64,000 nucleotides of DNA from Rheinheimera pleomorphica (GTDB taxonomy: Bacteria; Pseudomonadota; Gammaproteobacteria; Enterobacterales; Alteromonadaceae), in assembly GCF_011634895.1 (NCBI RefSeq), contig NZ_SIRR01000007.1, positions 310,001 through 374,000 on the forward strand. The letters are read 5' to 3'. Shown in pieces: positions 1 to 9,412 of this stretch. The translations under genes were made by a program, and so were the position numbers. Numbering within the stretch: the first letter of the stretch is position 1; each line of letters begins with the position of its first letter. The notes below the pieces were generated by a model. It did no database searches. It saw only the letters and a program-made list of their open reading frames with translations, and had not been told where the DNA came from.

Positions 1-677
1 TCGCACCGGACGATTTTATCAGTGTGCTGGAGCAGACCCAGCTGATTATTGACGTCGGTTACTGGGTGTTCGAGCGTTGTTGCCAGCAGGCTGCCGCCCT
101 GCAGCAGCAAGGGCTTAGTGACTGCGTTATCGCCGTAAATTTATCGGCAGCGCAGTTTTTACAGCCGGAGTTGCCGCAGCGTTTTGCCGCTTTGTTGCAG
201 CAGTATGCTGTCAGCGCCGATATGTTTGAACTGGAACTGACTGAAAGCACCCTGGTAAGTCAGGTGAGCCAGACGCTGGAAGTGATGCACCAATTAAAAG
301 CGCAGGGCTTTACCTTTGCCATTGACGATTTTGGCACCGGTTACTCCTCATTAAACTACCTGAAGCAAATGCCGGTCAGTACCATTAAAATTGATAAGAG
401 CTTTGTGTTGGGTATGCTGGACAACCACTCGGATTATCAGATAGTGGCATCGACCATTGCCATGGTGCATAAGCTGGGCTTAAAGGTGGTCGCTGAAGGG
501 GTGGAATCACAACAGCAGCTGCAGCTGCTGTTGCAACACCACTGTGATTTAGTGCAGGGCTATTATTTTTCCCGGCCGCTGCCACAGCAACAGCTAACCG
601 CTTTTGTAGTGCAGCAGGTGCAGCTACAACACTGGCCGGCGGCGTTGCTTAACGCTCTGCCGGCCAAACACTATTAG
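1..677 (+). CDS. EAL-domain cyclic-di-GMP phosphodiesterase, C-terminal part
   Basis: The reading frame is already open at the window edge (in frame from base 3), so this is the 3' end of a longer gene and not a GTG-started protein. The visible part has the second half of an EAL domain: the ELTES motif, IDDFGTGYSSL (metal-binding DD with the conserved loop), KIDKSFV, VAEGVE and QGYYFSRPL. EAL domains hydrolyse c-di-GMP to pGpG. The EAL tripeptide itself and any sensory or GGDEF domain lie upstream of the window, so activity cannot be judged fully, but the residues seen are those of an active enzyme. Its stop overlaps the stop of the convergent PhoX-like gene by four bases. Confidence 0.95.
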   Translation, partial: APDDFISVLEQTQLIIDVGYWVFERCCQQAAALQQQGLSDCVIAVNLSAAQFLQPELPQRFAALLQQYAVSADMFELELTESTLVSQVSQTLEVMHQLKAQGFTFAIDDFGTGYSSLNYLKQMPVSTIKIDKSFVLGMLDNHSDYQIVASTIAMVHKLGLKVVAEGVESQQQLQLLLQHHCDLVQGYYFSRPLPQQQLTAFVVQQVQLQHWPAALLNALPAKHY

Positions 678-2683
678 CTGCCGATGACACCGCCGTCATC
701 TTTGGTAATGATCACAGTAGCCGAGCGCGGCCGGTTTGTACCGCCGTCTGGCCAGTGGCTGGTGAAGTTCCCCGGTGTGGAGCGGTCACCCGGGTGCTGA
801 ATATTCACAAACAGCGTTTTCATATCCGGGGTGGCACTAATGCCGGTGACTTCGCAGTCGGTTGGCCCGACTAAAAAGCGTTTTATTTGCCGTGTAACCG
901 GGTCGGCCACTAACATTTGGTTATTGCCATAGGGGCCTTCACCTTGTTGCGAGCCACTCATATCGGTTTGGATCCACAACAGACCATTTTTATCAAACCA
1001 CAGGCCGTCCGGGCTGGCCAGGTGGTTCTCTGCGCTTAGCGTGAGGTCTGTACCCGGTGTTTCAGTACCGACATCACCGGCCAGCAAAAAGATATCCCAG
1101 TCAAAAGTGGTCGCCGCCTGCGTATCACGCTCATGCCAGCGGATAATATGGCCTTCGGTATTATCGGCACGGGGGTTAGCCGCATCGACCTGCTCGGCTG
1201 TGCGGCGGCTGTTGTTGGTTAGCGTAAAGTACACTTCGCCGGTTTCAGGGTGTACCGCACCCCATTCCGGCCTGTCCATCTTGGTAGCACCGGCCACATC
1301 GGCGGCTAAGCGGGTGTTTAGCAGCACATCGGCCTGATCGGCAAAACTGACACCGGCTGCGGCCGCTTTGGCGATAAAGTCGGCATTGTTAATGTCCAGC
1401 GCCAGCCAGTCGCCGCTGCCATCGTCGTTAAAGCGTGCGACATACAGGGTGCCTTCATTCAGTAAATGGCCACCGGCGGTGTTTTTATAATAAGGTGCGC
1501 GGGAGACAAACTTGTAAATGTACTCAAAGCGCGAGTCGTCACCAGAATACAACACCACCGGTTTGCCCTCTTCCAGCTTGCCAAAAATAATGCCTTCGTG
1601 GCCAAAGCGGCCCAGCGCAGTGCGTTTTTGTGGCACGCTGTCGGGGTTAAAGGGGTCTATTTCGACTATCCAGCCAAAGGTATTGGGCTCGTTGCGGTAA
1701 TCGTCTGCGGCTGTGGCACCAGTGCTGCTGGCATTAAAACGCTGGTAAACATCAGCCTGTGGCGTCGCCGTTTCCCAGAAGTAGCGGCCATTGTTGTCTG
1801 AAACGCCATAGCGGCTATGCTCACGCGGTTGCTCGGCATCGGTGTTGACAAAGTAGCCGGCCCAGTTTTCTTCACAGGTTAAATAGGTACCCCAGGGCGT
1901 AAAACCATTACCACAGTTGTTTAAAGTGCCGCGGGTCGCGCTGCCATCCGGGCTGTATTTTGTCACCACCTTGCTACTGCCGCGCACCGGGCCTGCCAGC
2001 TGCATTGGTGTGGCGCCGGTAATACGGCGGTTGAACGGGCTATTGGCGACCAGGCCCCAGTCACCGTTGGCCTGACGCTGAATATGCGCCACCGTCACGC
2101 CGTGGGCAGCGATTTCTTTACGCACCTGGTCGGCAATACGGGGCACAGTATCAATGCCGTTGCTATGGATCAGGTTATGGTCGATATATTCGTGGTTAAA
2201 TACCAGTAAGCCCTCTGTTGAACTGGTGCCGCCGCTGCGGCTATCGATCGGGAAAAAATGCATACCGTCATGGTGCATGCCAACCTGTTGCTCCTGCTCA
2301 CTACCGCTGTTGCTGGCATCGGCCAGAAACGGCGGGTAGCTGCCGGTCAGAGGGGTGCCCCAGGGTAAAAAGGCTTTGGCACTGTATCCTTGTGGTACCA
2401 CTATGGCGTCGGCCCTGCCGGCCGCCACAGCGGTAAAGCCTAATAAGGCGGGCGTGGCAACGGGCGTTACCACTGGCGCAGGCTCGCCGTCATTATTGCT
2501 GCTGCAACCGGCCAGGCTGCCACCGATAAAAGCGGCTACGGCTGCACCCATACTGCCCTTAAGAAATTTACGCCGCGCCATCCGGCTGTCGACAATGGCA
2601 GCAAAGGTGGGGTTTAGTGAAAAATTAGTTTGCGGATCGACACCTGAGTTGTCGATACTGACATCGGTTGTTGGTTTTGACAT
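674..2683 (-). CDS. PhoX-family (DUF839) Tat-exported protein, probable alkaline phosphatase
   Basis: 669 residues from the ATG at 2683, which has a GGAGAA ribosome site; a longer frame to 2767 has no such signal. Residues 34-60 form a twin-arginine signal (SRMARRKFLK) ending in LAGC, so the protein is probably folded in the cytoplasm, exported by Tat and possibly lipid-anchored at Cys60. The body shows PhoX/DUF839 features: FNHEYIDHN, NCGNGFTPWGTYLTCEENW, HEGIIFGKLE and SPDGLWFDKNG. PhoX enzymes are calcium/iron phosphomonoesterases that release phosphate from organic esters. No Pho box was recognised upstream. Family assignment is firm; substrate is inferred. Confidence 0.93.
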   Translation of the reverse strand: MSKPTTDVSIDNSGVDPQTNFSLNPTFAAIVDSRMARRKFLKGSMGAAVAAFIGGSLAGCSSNNDGEPAPVVTPVATPALLGFTAVAAGRADAIVVPQGYSAKAFLPWGTPLTGSYPPFLADASNSGSEQEQQVGMHHDGMHFFPIDSRSGGTSSTEGLLVFNHEYIDHNLIHSNGIDTVPRIADQVRKEIAAHGVTVAHIQRQANGDWGLVANSPFNRRITGATPMQLAGPVRGSSKVVTKYSPDGSATRGTLNNCGNGFTPWGTYLTCEENWAGYFVNTDAEQPREHSRYGVSDNNGRYFWETATPQADVYQRFNASSTGATAADDYRNEPNTFGWIVEIDPFNPDSVPQKRTALGRFGHEGIIFGKLEEGKPVVLYSGDDSRFEYIYKFVSRAPYYKNTAGGHLLNEGTLYVARFNDDGSGDWLALDINNADFIAKAAAAGVSFADQADVLLNTRLAADVAGATKMDRPEWGAVHPETGEVYFTLTNNSRRTAEQVDAANPRADNTEGHIIRWHERDTQAATTFDWDIFLLAGDVGTETPGTDLTLSAENHLASPDGLWFDKNGLLWIQTDMSGSQQGEGPYGNNQMLVADPVTRQIKRFLVGPTDCEVTGISATPDMKTLFVNIQHPGDRSTPGNFTSHWPDGGTNRPRSATVIITKDDGGVIGS

Positions 2684-2877
2684 TGTTATTCTCCGGGCTA
2701 AAGCGCGTTTTATGCTGGCAGTATTACAGCCGGAATAAATGTCAGTCTGGTTACAAAAAAATAGCATTTATATGATGATACTGTGACAGCTTTAAGGCGA
2801 AGGGCGTTTTGGCTATGGGCAGCGGGCTTTTTCGTCTGCTATAGTGGCAGCTTTATATGGTCAGGGAGCACAACAAC

Positions 2878-3336
2878 ATGCAGTGGCAGGTTCTTACTTT
2901 TGCCCAATTAGACACTGTAACGCTATATAGCCTGTTACAACTGCGGGTAGATGTATTTGTCGTCGAGCAAAACTGCCCTTACCCGGAGCTGGACGATAAA
3001 GACTTACACCCCGACACCCGGCATGTACTGTTAAAGAAAGGCGATAAGGTCATCGCTTACTCGCGGGTGCTGGCGCCGGATGTCAGCTTTGCCGACTTCC
3101 CGGGGATTGGCCGGGTCTGTGTGGCGCAAACAGCAAGGCGTTTAGGCTTGGGCCAGGTGTTGGTCGAAAAAACCTTAAGCGTCGCGGCAGAGCTGTGGCC
3201 AGATACGGATATTCATATTTCTGCTCAGTGCTATCTGCAGCAGTTTTATCAGGAGCTTGGCTTTAAACCGGCCAGCGAGCCTTATCTGGAAGATGATATT
3301 CCGCATTTAAAAATGATTAAGCCAGTACTCAATTAA
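2878..3336 (+). CDS. ElaA-like GNAT N-acetyltransferase
   Basis: 152 residues from the ATG at 2878, preceded by AGGGAG at good spacing; an in-frame ATG at 2857 would place that Shine-Dalgarno inside the gene. Matches the ElaA group of GNAT acetyltransferases in length and in the pattern LRVDVFVVEQNCPYPELDDKD near the N-terminus, followed by the acetyl-CoA-binding segment GIGRVCVAQTARRLGLGQVL and a C-terminal AQCYLQQFYQELGF. The acceptor substrate of ElaA proteins is not established. Single-gene unit between a divergent PhoX-like gene and a convergent TonB receptor. Confidence 0.9.
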   Translation: MQWQVLTFAQLDTVTLYSLLQLRVDVFVVEQNCPYPELDDKDLHPDTRHVLLKKGDKVIAYSRVLAPDVSFADFPGIGRVCVAQTARRLGLGQVLVEKTLSVAAELWPDTDIHISAQCYLQQFYQELGFKPASEPYLEDDIPHLKMIKPVLN

Positions 3337-3361
3337 AAAGGGGGCAGAGCCCTCTGCCCCC
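3335..3361 (-). terminator. Intrinsic terminator of the TonB receptor gene
   Basis: A 10-bp perfect stem (GGGGGCAGAG at 3340-3349 with CTCTGCCCCC at 3352-3361) and a 2-nt loop is followed, read on the minus strand, by CTTTTTAATT. It lies 11 bases past the stop of the minus-strand TonB receptor. Read on the plus strand there is no T-run, so it terminates mainly the minus gene. Confidence 0.85.
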
Positions 3362-3371
3362 ACTTCCAGGG

Positions 3372-5795
3372 TTAGAAACGGACGTTCACGCCCAGCCATA
3401 AGTTACGGGCTTTATCTTTATTGTTGTAGTCATCCAGATAGGTGGCGACATAGCCGTTGGCACCATTGGCATCGACCACACAGTTGGCGGATGTGTCGTC
3501 ACATGCGCTAAAGGCCAGGTCGTATGAGGTGAAATCCTGATCGAACAGGTTATTAATGCGCGCGTTAAAGGTCACGGATTCGCTGGCCTGATACGACGCC
3601 CCCAGATGGAATACGTTATAGCCTTTGTAATACAGCGCTTTGTCGGCAATGCTATCCCAGGAGCGGAAACGCTTAGTACGGTATTCAGACGTCAGAAATA
3701 TATCCAGTACCTCGCTGGCTTGCCAGTTTAGCGTCAGGTTAGCCATATGTTTGGCGCTGTTGCCCAGTGGCTGGCCTTTGTTGGCGCCACTTTTTTGCTC
3801 GCTGTCGGTATAGGTATAGTTGGCGCGCAAGGCCAGGCTGTCGCTAATCAGCCAGCGGCCGGCCAGCTCGGCCCCCTGAATTGTCACTTTATCAATATTC
3901 ACTGTTTTGCTGCTGGTGGCGTAGCCTAAATCAGCATAGTCGCCGGTACTGACGCATGCGATGTTGGTTGTGGCACCGCAGGGCTGCGAGGCAATTTTAT
4001 CGTCAAAATCGTTTTGAAACACGGTAAGGTTGACGTTGTGGCCGTCGGCATGGTTCCAGTATACCGCCAGCTCAGTGGACACGCTGGTTTCCGCGGCCAG
4101 ATCCGGGTTGCCGTATTGCGGCGACGTGCCCTGACCACCAAAACCCACTACGCCGTTGTACAGCTGGGTGGTTTGTGGTGTTTTAAAGCCGGTGCTGATA
4201 CCGCCTTTAAGGGTCCATTCACTGTTTAACCTGTAAACACCATATAAGCGTGGGCTAAGCTGATTGCCAAATACCTGATGATCGTCATGGCGTAAACCCG
4301 CCGTTAAGGTAAAGTCCTGCAGCACATCCCAGCTGTCCTCAGCAAATACCGACCACATATTATTGTCCTGCACGCCACCCGGTGTACCTTGCTCCATGCC
4401 AAAGACACTGTCTTCCAGCTCGCCGCGGATCATCTGTACCCCGGTTACCAGTACATGCTGGCCTGCGGCGGCAAACGGGATATCCAGTTTAATGTCCAGC
4501 GTGTATTGGCTGCTGGCCATTACGCGCTTTGGCCGGGGCAGGAAGGTGGCCGCCGCAATATCGCGCCGCTCGTCTTCCGGCAGGCCGGCATAGTCGCCGC
4601 TGGCGTCGATCATCGTTAGCAACAATTCACGCTCGCTGGTGGTAAATGGCAGGGTACGGCCATGGTTTTGCGTATCGACATAAGATAACGACACAAAGCT
4701 GTTGGCAAAATCCCATTGACCTTCATGGGTCAGTGACCAGGTGTCACGGGTAAATTGCTGCGTGGCACTGTAGCCTACCCGCGGGTTGGCCCGTCGCGCC
4801 CATTCGCCGCCACTCTCTTCACAGGCGGCTTGCCGGTTGCCGCTGCCACCCCGGCAGAAGTTGCCGGATAACCAGACACTGTCGATATTATCGACGGTGC
4901 CCAGCGGGTACTGGCGCACACCGTCGTCGTTAATCAACGGCGTATTGTCGTAATCCTGGGTTGAGGTCTCAACATCAAACCACACTGTCTGGTTGGTGGC
5001 GGGAGTCCAGCTTAAGCGGCCACCCAATGCCTCATTGTCGTTATCGACCGTTTTGCCGCCACTGCCAAAGCCGAGTGAACGCTGACGCACTTCACCGTTT
5101 GGGTATTGAATAGGCGCATATTCCGGCGTCGAGGCCATGCGGTTGTATACGCTGCCGCGAATTGACATACCCAAAATGCCGGGGATTAATGGCCCCATCA
5201 GGTTAAAATCGGTCGTGATATCTTCACCAAAGGCATCGTCGGTTTGTTTGGTACGGCTGTGGCTGACGGAGCCCTGCCATGTATCTGTCACTTTTTTGGT
5301 AATAATGTTGATCACGCCACCCAGGGCATCGGCACCATAGAGTGTCGATGCCGGGCCACGGATCACCTCAACCCGGTCAATGGCGTCCAGAGGCGGAATA
5401 TGGCCAAACTGGTTACCACCAAAGTTATTCGGATAAATATTACCGTGGTTGTTCTGTCGTTTACCGTCCACCAGTATCAGTGTGTAGTCTGAACCCATAC
5501 CGCGCATGCTAATAGTGCCCTGGCCGGTTTTATCGCGGGTTTCGCCGATATCGACACCTTCCAGATCACGAACCGCGTCCAGCAGAGTGATGTAAGGCCG
5601 TTTAACCAGATCTTCCTGCGTAATAACCGAAATACTGGCCGGTGCGTCTATCAGCTTTTGCTCAAAGCCTGAGGCTGTCACCACGATGACTTCCATATTG
5701 TAATCAGGTGCAGCGGCAGCCAGCCTGGCATGTGCGGCTGGCAGGGTAAATATAGCAGCAACGGCGCAGGCCAGCGCAGTGGGGCGAAACAACAT
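3372..5795 (-). CDS. TonB-dependent siderophore receptor, IrgA/FepA-like
   Basis: 807 residues from the ATG at 5795, chosen because AAGGAG lies six bases upstream and the protein then begins with a normal signal peptide ending near AHA. A plug domain follows (VVTASGFEQKLIDAPASISV, IRGPASTLYGADALGGVINI) and then a 22-strand-type beta-barrel ending in aromatic VNVRF, as outer membrane barrels do. It should bring a ferric chelate across the outer membrane using TonB energy. Plug and barrel motifs resemble IrgA/CirA/FepA receptors for catecholate siderophores, but ligand is inference. A Fur box sits 77 bases upstream, so iron repression is likely. Confidence 0.92.
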   Translation of the reverse strand: MLFRPTALACAVAAIFTLPAAHARLAAAAPDYNMEVIVVTASGFEQKLIDAPASISVITQEDLVKRPYITLLDAVRDLEGVDIGETRDKTGQGTISMRGMGSDYTLILVDGKRQNNHGNIYPNNFGGNQFGHIPPLDAIDRVEVIRGPASTLYGADALGGVINIITKKVTDTWQGSVSHSRTKQTDDAFGEDITTDFNLMGPLIPGILGMSIRGSVYNRMASTPEYAPIQYPNGEVRQRSLGFGSGGKTVDNDNEALGGRLSWTPATNQTVWFDVETSTQDYDNTPLINDDGVRQYPLGTVDNIDSVWLSGNFCRGGSGNRQAACEESGGEWARRANPRVGYSATQQFTRDTWSLTHEGQWDFANSFVSLSYVDTQNHGRTLPFTTSERELLLTMIDASGDYAGLPEDERRDIAAATFLPRPKRVMASSQYTLDIKLDIPFAAAGQHVLVTGVQMIRGELEDSVFGMEQGTPGGVQDNNMWSVFAEDSWDVLQDFTLTAGLRHDDHQVFGNQLSPRLYGVYRLNSEWTLKGGISTGFKTPQTTQLYNGVVGFGGQGTSPQYGNPDLAAETSVSTELAVYWNHADGHNVNLTVFQNDFDDKIASQPCGATTNIACVSTGDYADLGYATSSKTVNIDKVTIQGAELAGRWLISDSLALRANYTYTDSEQKSGANKGQPLGNSAKHMANLTLNWQASEVLDIFLTSEYRTKRFRSWDSIADKALYYKGYNVFHLGASYQASESVTFNARINNLFDQDFTSYDLAFSACDDTSANCVVDANGANGYVATYLDDYNNKDKARNLWLGVNVRF

Positions 5796-5871
5796 TGTTA
5801 ACTCCTTTAAGGGTGAGATGCAGGCAGACGTGCCTGATGACAGTGACATTTATGTAATCAATGTAGCGAAT

Positions 5872-5890
5872 GATAATTATTATCATTATC
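5872..5890. promoter_or_regulatory. Fur box
   Basis: The 19-bp sequence GATAATTATTATCATTATC matches the classical Fur consensus (GATAATGATAATCATTATC) at 17 of 19 positions. It lies between two divergent TonB-dependent receptor genes, closer to the leftward one, where Fur-Fe2+ would block the promoter in iron-replete cells. Confidence 0.85.
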
Positions 5891-5993
5891 AAGATCAACT
5901 GGAATTTTGCACAGGTTAATTGCCTGCCGCCACTTGGCAACAAGGTTTATGTCTTTGGTGGTAGTTAAAGATAATCTTCGTAGTCGTAGATCA

Positions 5994-6012
5994 AATGAGA
6001 TTGATTCGTATT
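5994..6012. promoter_or_regulatory. Possible second, weaker Fur box
   Basis: AATGAGATTGATTCGTATT resembles the variant Fur pattern AATGAGAATNATTCTCATT with several mismatches. It lies 58 bases before the rightward TonB receptor gene and could serve that gene's own promoter. This is a by-eye match. Confidence 0.45.
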
Positions 6013-6069
6013 TTTTGCTGTGTTCTAATTGCGCGCATTCAAGCTTACTAGTTAATAAACGGAGTTTTT

Positions 6070-8148
6070 ATGCAGGTTAAATTATCCCGTCTGAGCCTGG
6101 CGTTGGCATTAGCCACTGCCTCGGTAAGTGTTGCAGCCCAGCAGCAAGCACCTAACGCTGAGGCCGCGGTAGAGCGCAAAAGCATTATGCCAACGCTGGA
6201 AGTGATCCGCGTTGTTGGTGAAGCCGCGCCGGTACTGTTAGAGCAAACCGGTACTGTGGTGGTGATTGATCGCACCCAGATTGAACAAATTCAGCCGCTG
6301 TCGACTGAAGATATCTTGCGCCGTATTCCGGGCATTAATATTAAAAGTGAAGAAGAAACTTCAATAGTGTCTAACTTTGGCATGCGTGGTTTGTCGGCCA
6401 GCGAGTCCAAGTCACTAATGTTAGAAGACGGTGTGCCGGTAGCGCCAGGGCTGTTTATCGGCAACGATCGTTACTTCAACCCGCGTATTCAGCGCGTTGA
6501 GCAGGTAGAAGTGTTAAAAGGCTCTGCCTCACTGCGCTATGGCCCTTCTACCATTGGCGGTGTGGTGAACTACCAGACCAAAACCCCGGACGACGGCGTA
6601 AAATTATCTGCCCGGGCCGGTTCGTTTAACCTGCGTGAAGTTGGCGTTGAGGCCGGTGGCAAGAGCCAGTCGGGTGATGCCTTCGCCGGTGTCGTTGCTA
6701 CCCATGCCACCAGTGATGGCTTTATGGACAAAGATTATGAAATGACCGACGTGATGGCCAAAGCCGGTGTGGTGTTCAGCGACAGCCATAAGCTGGGGAT
6801 TAAAGCGTCGCGGCATGAAAACGATGCCAATATTTCTTACCGTGGCCTGCTGCTGGCCGATTATCAGGCCGGCGCCGACTATAACCCGGCACCGGATGAC
6901 TACTTTTTAACCGACCGTACGGCTATTGATATCAACCATGAATGGACCTTATCCAGCAGCACGACGCTAAAGACCCTGCTGTACTGGAGCGAAATGACGC
7001 GCGATTACTGGCGTTATGCGGTCGACACCGCCGCCTCAAATGACGCCGGCCGCTGGGTTTATACCGATGATTTAACCGGTAATAACCGCGCTTTTGACCG
7101 TGTTGGCATTGAAACCCGTTTAAGCGTCGAGCATGACCTGTTCGGCCTGGTAGCCAGCAGTGAATTTGGCGCCCGCTATATGCAGGAAGAAGCCAACGAC
7201 ACCCGCATTCGGGCAGTACGCAGCGCAGAGCGCACCGGCGTCAATGACCGCCATATTGTTGATTCGGCAGACAGCGTTGCCGCTTATGCGCAAAGCCGTA
7301 TTGAATTGACCGAGCGCCTGGCGCTAACGCCGGGCCTGCGGGTAGAAACCTACGAGCAGACCCGGGTGGTGTTAAGCGACGATAATGCCACCGCCACAAC
7401 CAGTAATACCGAATGGTTACCCGGTGTCGGCGCAACCTTCGACTTAACCGACTCTGCCCAGTTATACGGTGGCGTGTATCGTGCCTTCTCTCCGGCGTCT
7501 AACGGTGTCGCGCTGGACGGCTTAACCGATCAGCAGTTAGACGGTGAGCGTTCAACTAACTTTGAATTGGGCCTGCGTGGTAAAGACGGTGCGCTAAGCT
7601 ATGAAGTTGCCGCTTTTGTGATGAACTTCAGCAATCAGGTGGTTACCGGTAACAGCGACCCTAACCTGTCACAATCAAACGCGGGTAAAACCGAACACCG
7701 TGGTATGGAATTTATGCTGGGTTATGAGTTAGGCGGTGGTTTCAGCCTGGATACTAACGCTACCTGGGTACCAACGTCTGAATTTAAAAGCGGTGACAAC
7801 GCCGGCAACCGCCTGCCGTATGCGCCGAAGTTTATTGCTAACCTGGCACTGAATTATCAGCTGGAGCAGTTAACAGCGGCGATCAGCGCGCATCACCGCG
7901 GCGAGCAATACGGCGACCCGACCAATCGCACTGATATTCCGGCCAATGCTGCCGGCGGTATCTGGGGCGGTTTAATGCCGTCTTACACTGTGCTGGATTT
8001 AACCGCGCAATATAACCTGGCGGATAACATCAGTGTGTTTGGCGCAGTGAAAAACCTGACCGACAAGCGTTATATCACCGGCTTACGCCAGGGGATTTAC
8101 GTTGGGCCAGAGCGCTCTTTCGAGCTGGGTGTGCGTTACCAGTTCTAA
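6070..8148 (+). CDS. TonB-dependent receptor, FecA-like (no signalling domain)
   Basis: 692 residues. ATG at 6070 is preceded by ACGGAG. N-terminal signal peptide ends around SVAAQ, then a plug domain (VVVIDRTQIEQIQPLSTEDILRR compressed plug start; LKGSASLRYGPSTIGGVVNY) and a barrel ending in ELGVRYQF with a terminal Phe. The GPSTIGGVVNYQTKTP segment is typical of FecA-like receptors for ferric citrate and similar chelates. There is no N-terminal STN signalling domain and no fecIR pair nearby, so unlike E. coli FecA it should not control its own sigma factor. Divergent from the IrgA-like receptor and likely Fur-controlled. Confidence 0.9.
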   Translation: MQVKLSRLSLALALATASVSVAAQQQAPNAEAAVERKSIMPTLEVIRVVGEAAPVLLEQTGTVVVIDRTQIEQIQPLSTEDILRRIPGINIKSEEETSIVSNFGMRGLSASESKSLMLEDGVPVAPGLFIGNDRYFNPRIQRVEQVEVLKGSASLRYGPSTIGGVVNYQTKTPDDGVKLSARAGSFNLREVGVEAGGKSQSGDAFAGVVATHATSDGFMDKDYEMTDVMAKAGVVFSDSHKLGIKASRHENDANISYRGLLLADYQAGADYNPAPDDYFLTDRTAIDINHEWTLSSSTTLKTLLYWSEMTRDYWRYAVDTAASNDAGRWVYTDDLTGNNRAFDRVGIETRLSVEHDLFGLVASSEFGARYMQEEANDTRIRAVRSAERTGVNDRHIVDSADSVAAYAQSRIELTERLALTPGLRVETYEQTRVVLSDDNATATTSNTEWLPGVGATFDLTDSAQLYGGVYRAFSPASNGVALDGLTDQQLDGERSTNFELGLRGKDGALSYEVAAFVMNFSNQVVTGNSDPNLSQSNAGKTEHRGMEFMLGYELGGGFSLDTNATWVPTSEFKSGDNAGNRLPYAPKFIANLALNYQLEQLTAAISAHHRGEQYGDPTNRTDIPANAAGGIWGGLMPSYTVLDLTAQYNLADNISVFGAVKNLTDKRYITGLRQGIYVGPERSFELGVRYQF

Positions 8149-8162
8149 TGTAGCCTTACACT

Positions 8163-8193
8163 AAAAAGGGTCAGAGTTCTCTGACCCTTTTTT
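8163..8193 (+). terminator. Bidirectional intrinsic terminator
   Basis: AAAAAGGGTCAGAG at 8163-8176 pairs with CTCTGACCCTTTTT at 8179-8192, giving a stem with A-run before and T-run after. It sits between the stops of the convergent FecA-like receptor and the 2OG-Fe(II) oxygenase and can stop transcription from both sides. Confidence 0.9.
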
Positions 8194-8207
8194 ATGCCCC
8201 CATTTTT

Positions 8208-8912
8208 TTAGCGCTGCGGCGGGCCATAAATTTGTTCGGCCGGGTTAAATAAAATCCAGCTGGTTAAAATGTATTTGTCATTCGACACCGGAATGCAGCC
8301 ACGGTGGGTATGGGTAAAATAGGCCGGGGCTATCACCATGCGGCCGGCTTTGGGCTGAATGCTTTTATTCTGGTAGTAAAATTCAGTCTGGCCGCCCTCT
8401 GCCACATCATTTAAATAAAACATAAACAGCAGCGCTCGGTGCAGCGGCTCAGTGCTGCCTTGCTGCGGGTAGACTTCGCTGTGCCAGTAACCATAGTTAC
8501 CGACGCCCGCCTGATATTTTTGCGCCTGAATAGGCCCCAGCCGATAGATGGCGCGAATAAAGTCCATCGCTTTTGGCGCGCCAAGTTCAGCAAAATTATC
8601 ATCAGTAATGGCGACCGGCTTACCGGTATCGGGGTGCGCTATGGTTAAGCCAACCGGGCCTATCAGCGCAAAATGGTATTTTTTAAAGTACTCGCAGGCG
8701 TAGTGGGTGCTGGCCTGCCAGATCACTTTTAGTAAGTTCTGATACTCCGCATGCTGGTACAGGTAAAGGTCGGTACTGACTTTTTTGCTGGTATCGACAC
8801 CGCCACCCGTGCGCCCGGGCACAGTATGCGGGCTTTGTTCAAATACCCGGATCAGCTGTTGGCAAAAGTCCGGGCTTAACGCATTATCGTACACTTCAAT
8901 AAAATCAGTCAT
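8208..8912 (-). CDS. 2-oxoglutarate/Fe(II)-dependent oxygenase
   Basis: 234 residues. The C-terminal half carries the prolyl-4-hydroxylase-type fold: iron ligands in YWHSEVYP (His144, Glu146, an HxE variant of HxD) and His201 or His203 in YFTHTHRG, with Lys213 in DKYILTSW placed to hold 2-oxoglutarate. No signal peptide, so cytoplasmic. Substrate unknown; proteins of this type hydroxylate peptides or small molecules. It is divergent from the thioesterase gene with only 11 bases between starts, so both promoters must overlap the opposite coding region or the short gap. Start has no strong ribosome site. Confidence 0.82.
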   Translation of the reverse strand: MTDFIEVYDNALSPDFCQQLIRVFEQSPHTVPGRTGGGVDTSKKVSTDLYLYQHAEYQNLLKVIWQASTHYACEYFKKYHFALIGPVGLTIAHPDTGKPVAITDDNFAELGAPKAMDFIRAIYRLGPIQAQKYQAGVGNYGYWHSEVYPQQGSTEPLHRALLFMFYLNDVAEGGQTEFYYQNKSIQPKAGRMVIAPAYFTHTHRGCIPVSNDKYILTSWILFNPAEQIYGPPQR

Positions 8913-8923
8913 CGGGGTCCCTT

Positions 8924-9319
8924 ATGTGGCAACAAATTATTACTCCGCGTTTCTCTGACACGGATGCGCTGGGGCATATCAACAATACTGTGTTTGCGGT
9001 CTGGTTTGAAGGCGCCAGACGCGATGTTTTCAAAATTTTTACACCAGAGCTTAATTTACAGCAATGGCCGTTAATTATCGCCAGCATTAAGCTGGATTAT
9101 CATGCGCAAACCCATTTTCAGGCCGATGTTGAGCTGCGCACTTATATCAGCCGTATTGGCAGTAGTTCGTTCGATGTGTATCAGGAGGCCTGGCAAAATG
9201 GCGTTAAAACGGTGTCGGGCACTGCGGTAATGGTGCAATTTGATTACGCGGCCAACAAGGCTAAGGCGATCAGCAGCGCACAGCAACAGCAGCTAGTGGC
9301 TCACCAGCGCCCAGGATAA
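8924..9319 (+). CDS. Acyl-CoA thioesterase, YbgC/FadM-type hotdog protein
   Basis: 131 residues, the normal size for a single hotdog domain. The N-terminal RFSDTDALGHINNTVFAVWFE is the 4HBT active-site segment with the catalytic Asp in DTDALGHINN, followed by the central strand SIKLDYHAQTHFQADVELRT. Such enzymes hydrolyse acyl-CoA thioesters in the cytoplasm. Substrate chain length cannot be read from the sequence. Head-to-head with the 2OG-Fe(II) oxygenase gene. Confidence 0.88.
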   Translation: MWQQIITPRFSDTDALGHINNTVFAVWFEGARRDVFKIFTPELNLQQWPLIIASIKLDYHAQTHFQADVELRTYISRIGSSSFDVYQEAWQNGVKTVSGTAVMVQFDYAANKAKAISSAQQQQLVAHQRPG

Positions 9320-9412
9320 ACATCGCAGCCTGCGTTGGTCTGGTCGTAAACGGCTGGTATGGTAAGGCGCAGCTGGTTAGGGTTTAGCCACAACAACCAA
9401 AGAGAGTGTGTT

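Noticed and set aside
6070-8148. FecA with regulatory STN domain
   Set aside because: The plug follows the signal peptide after about 30 residues, leaving no room for an STN domain, and no fecIR genes are near.
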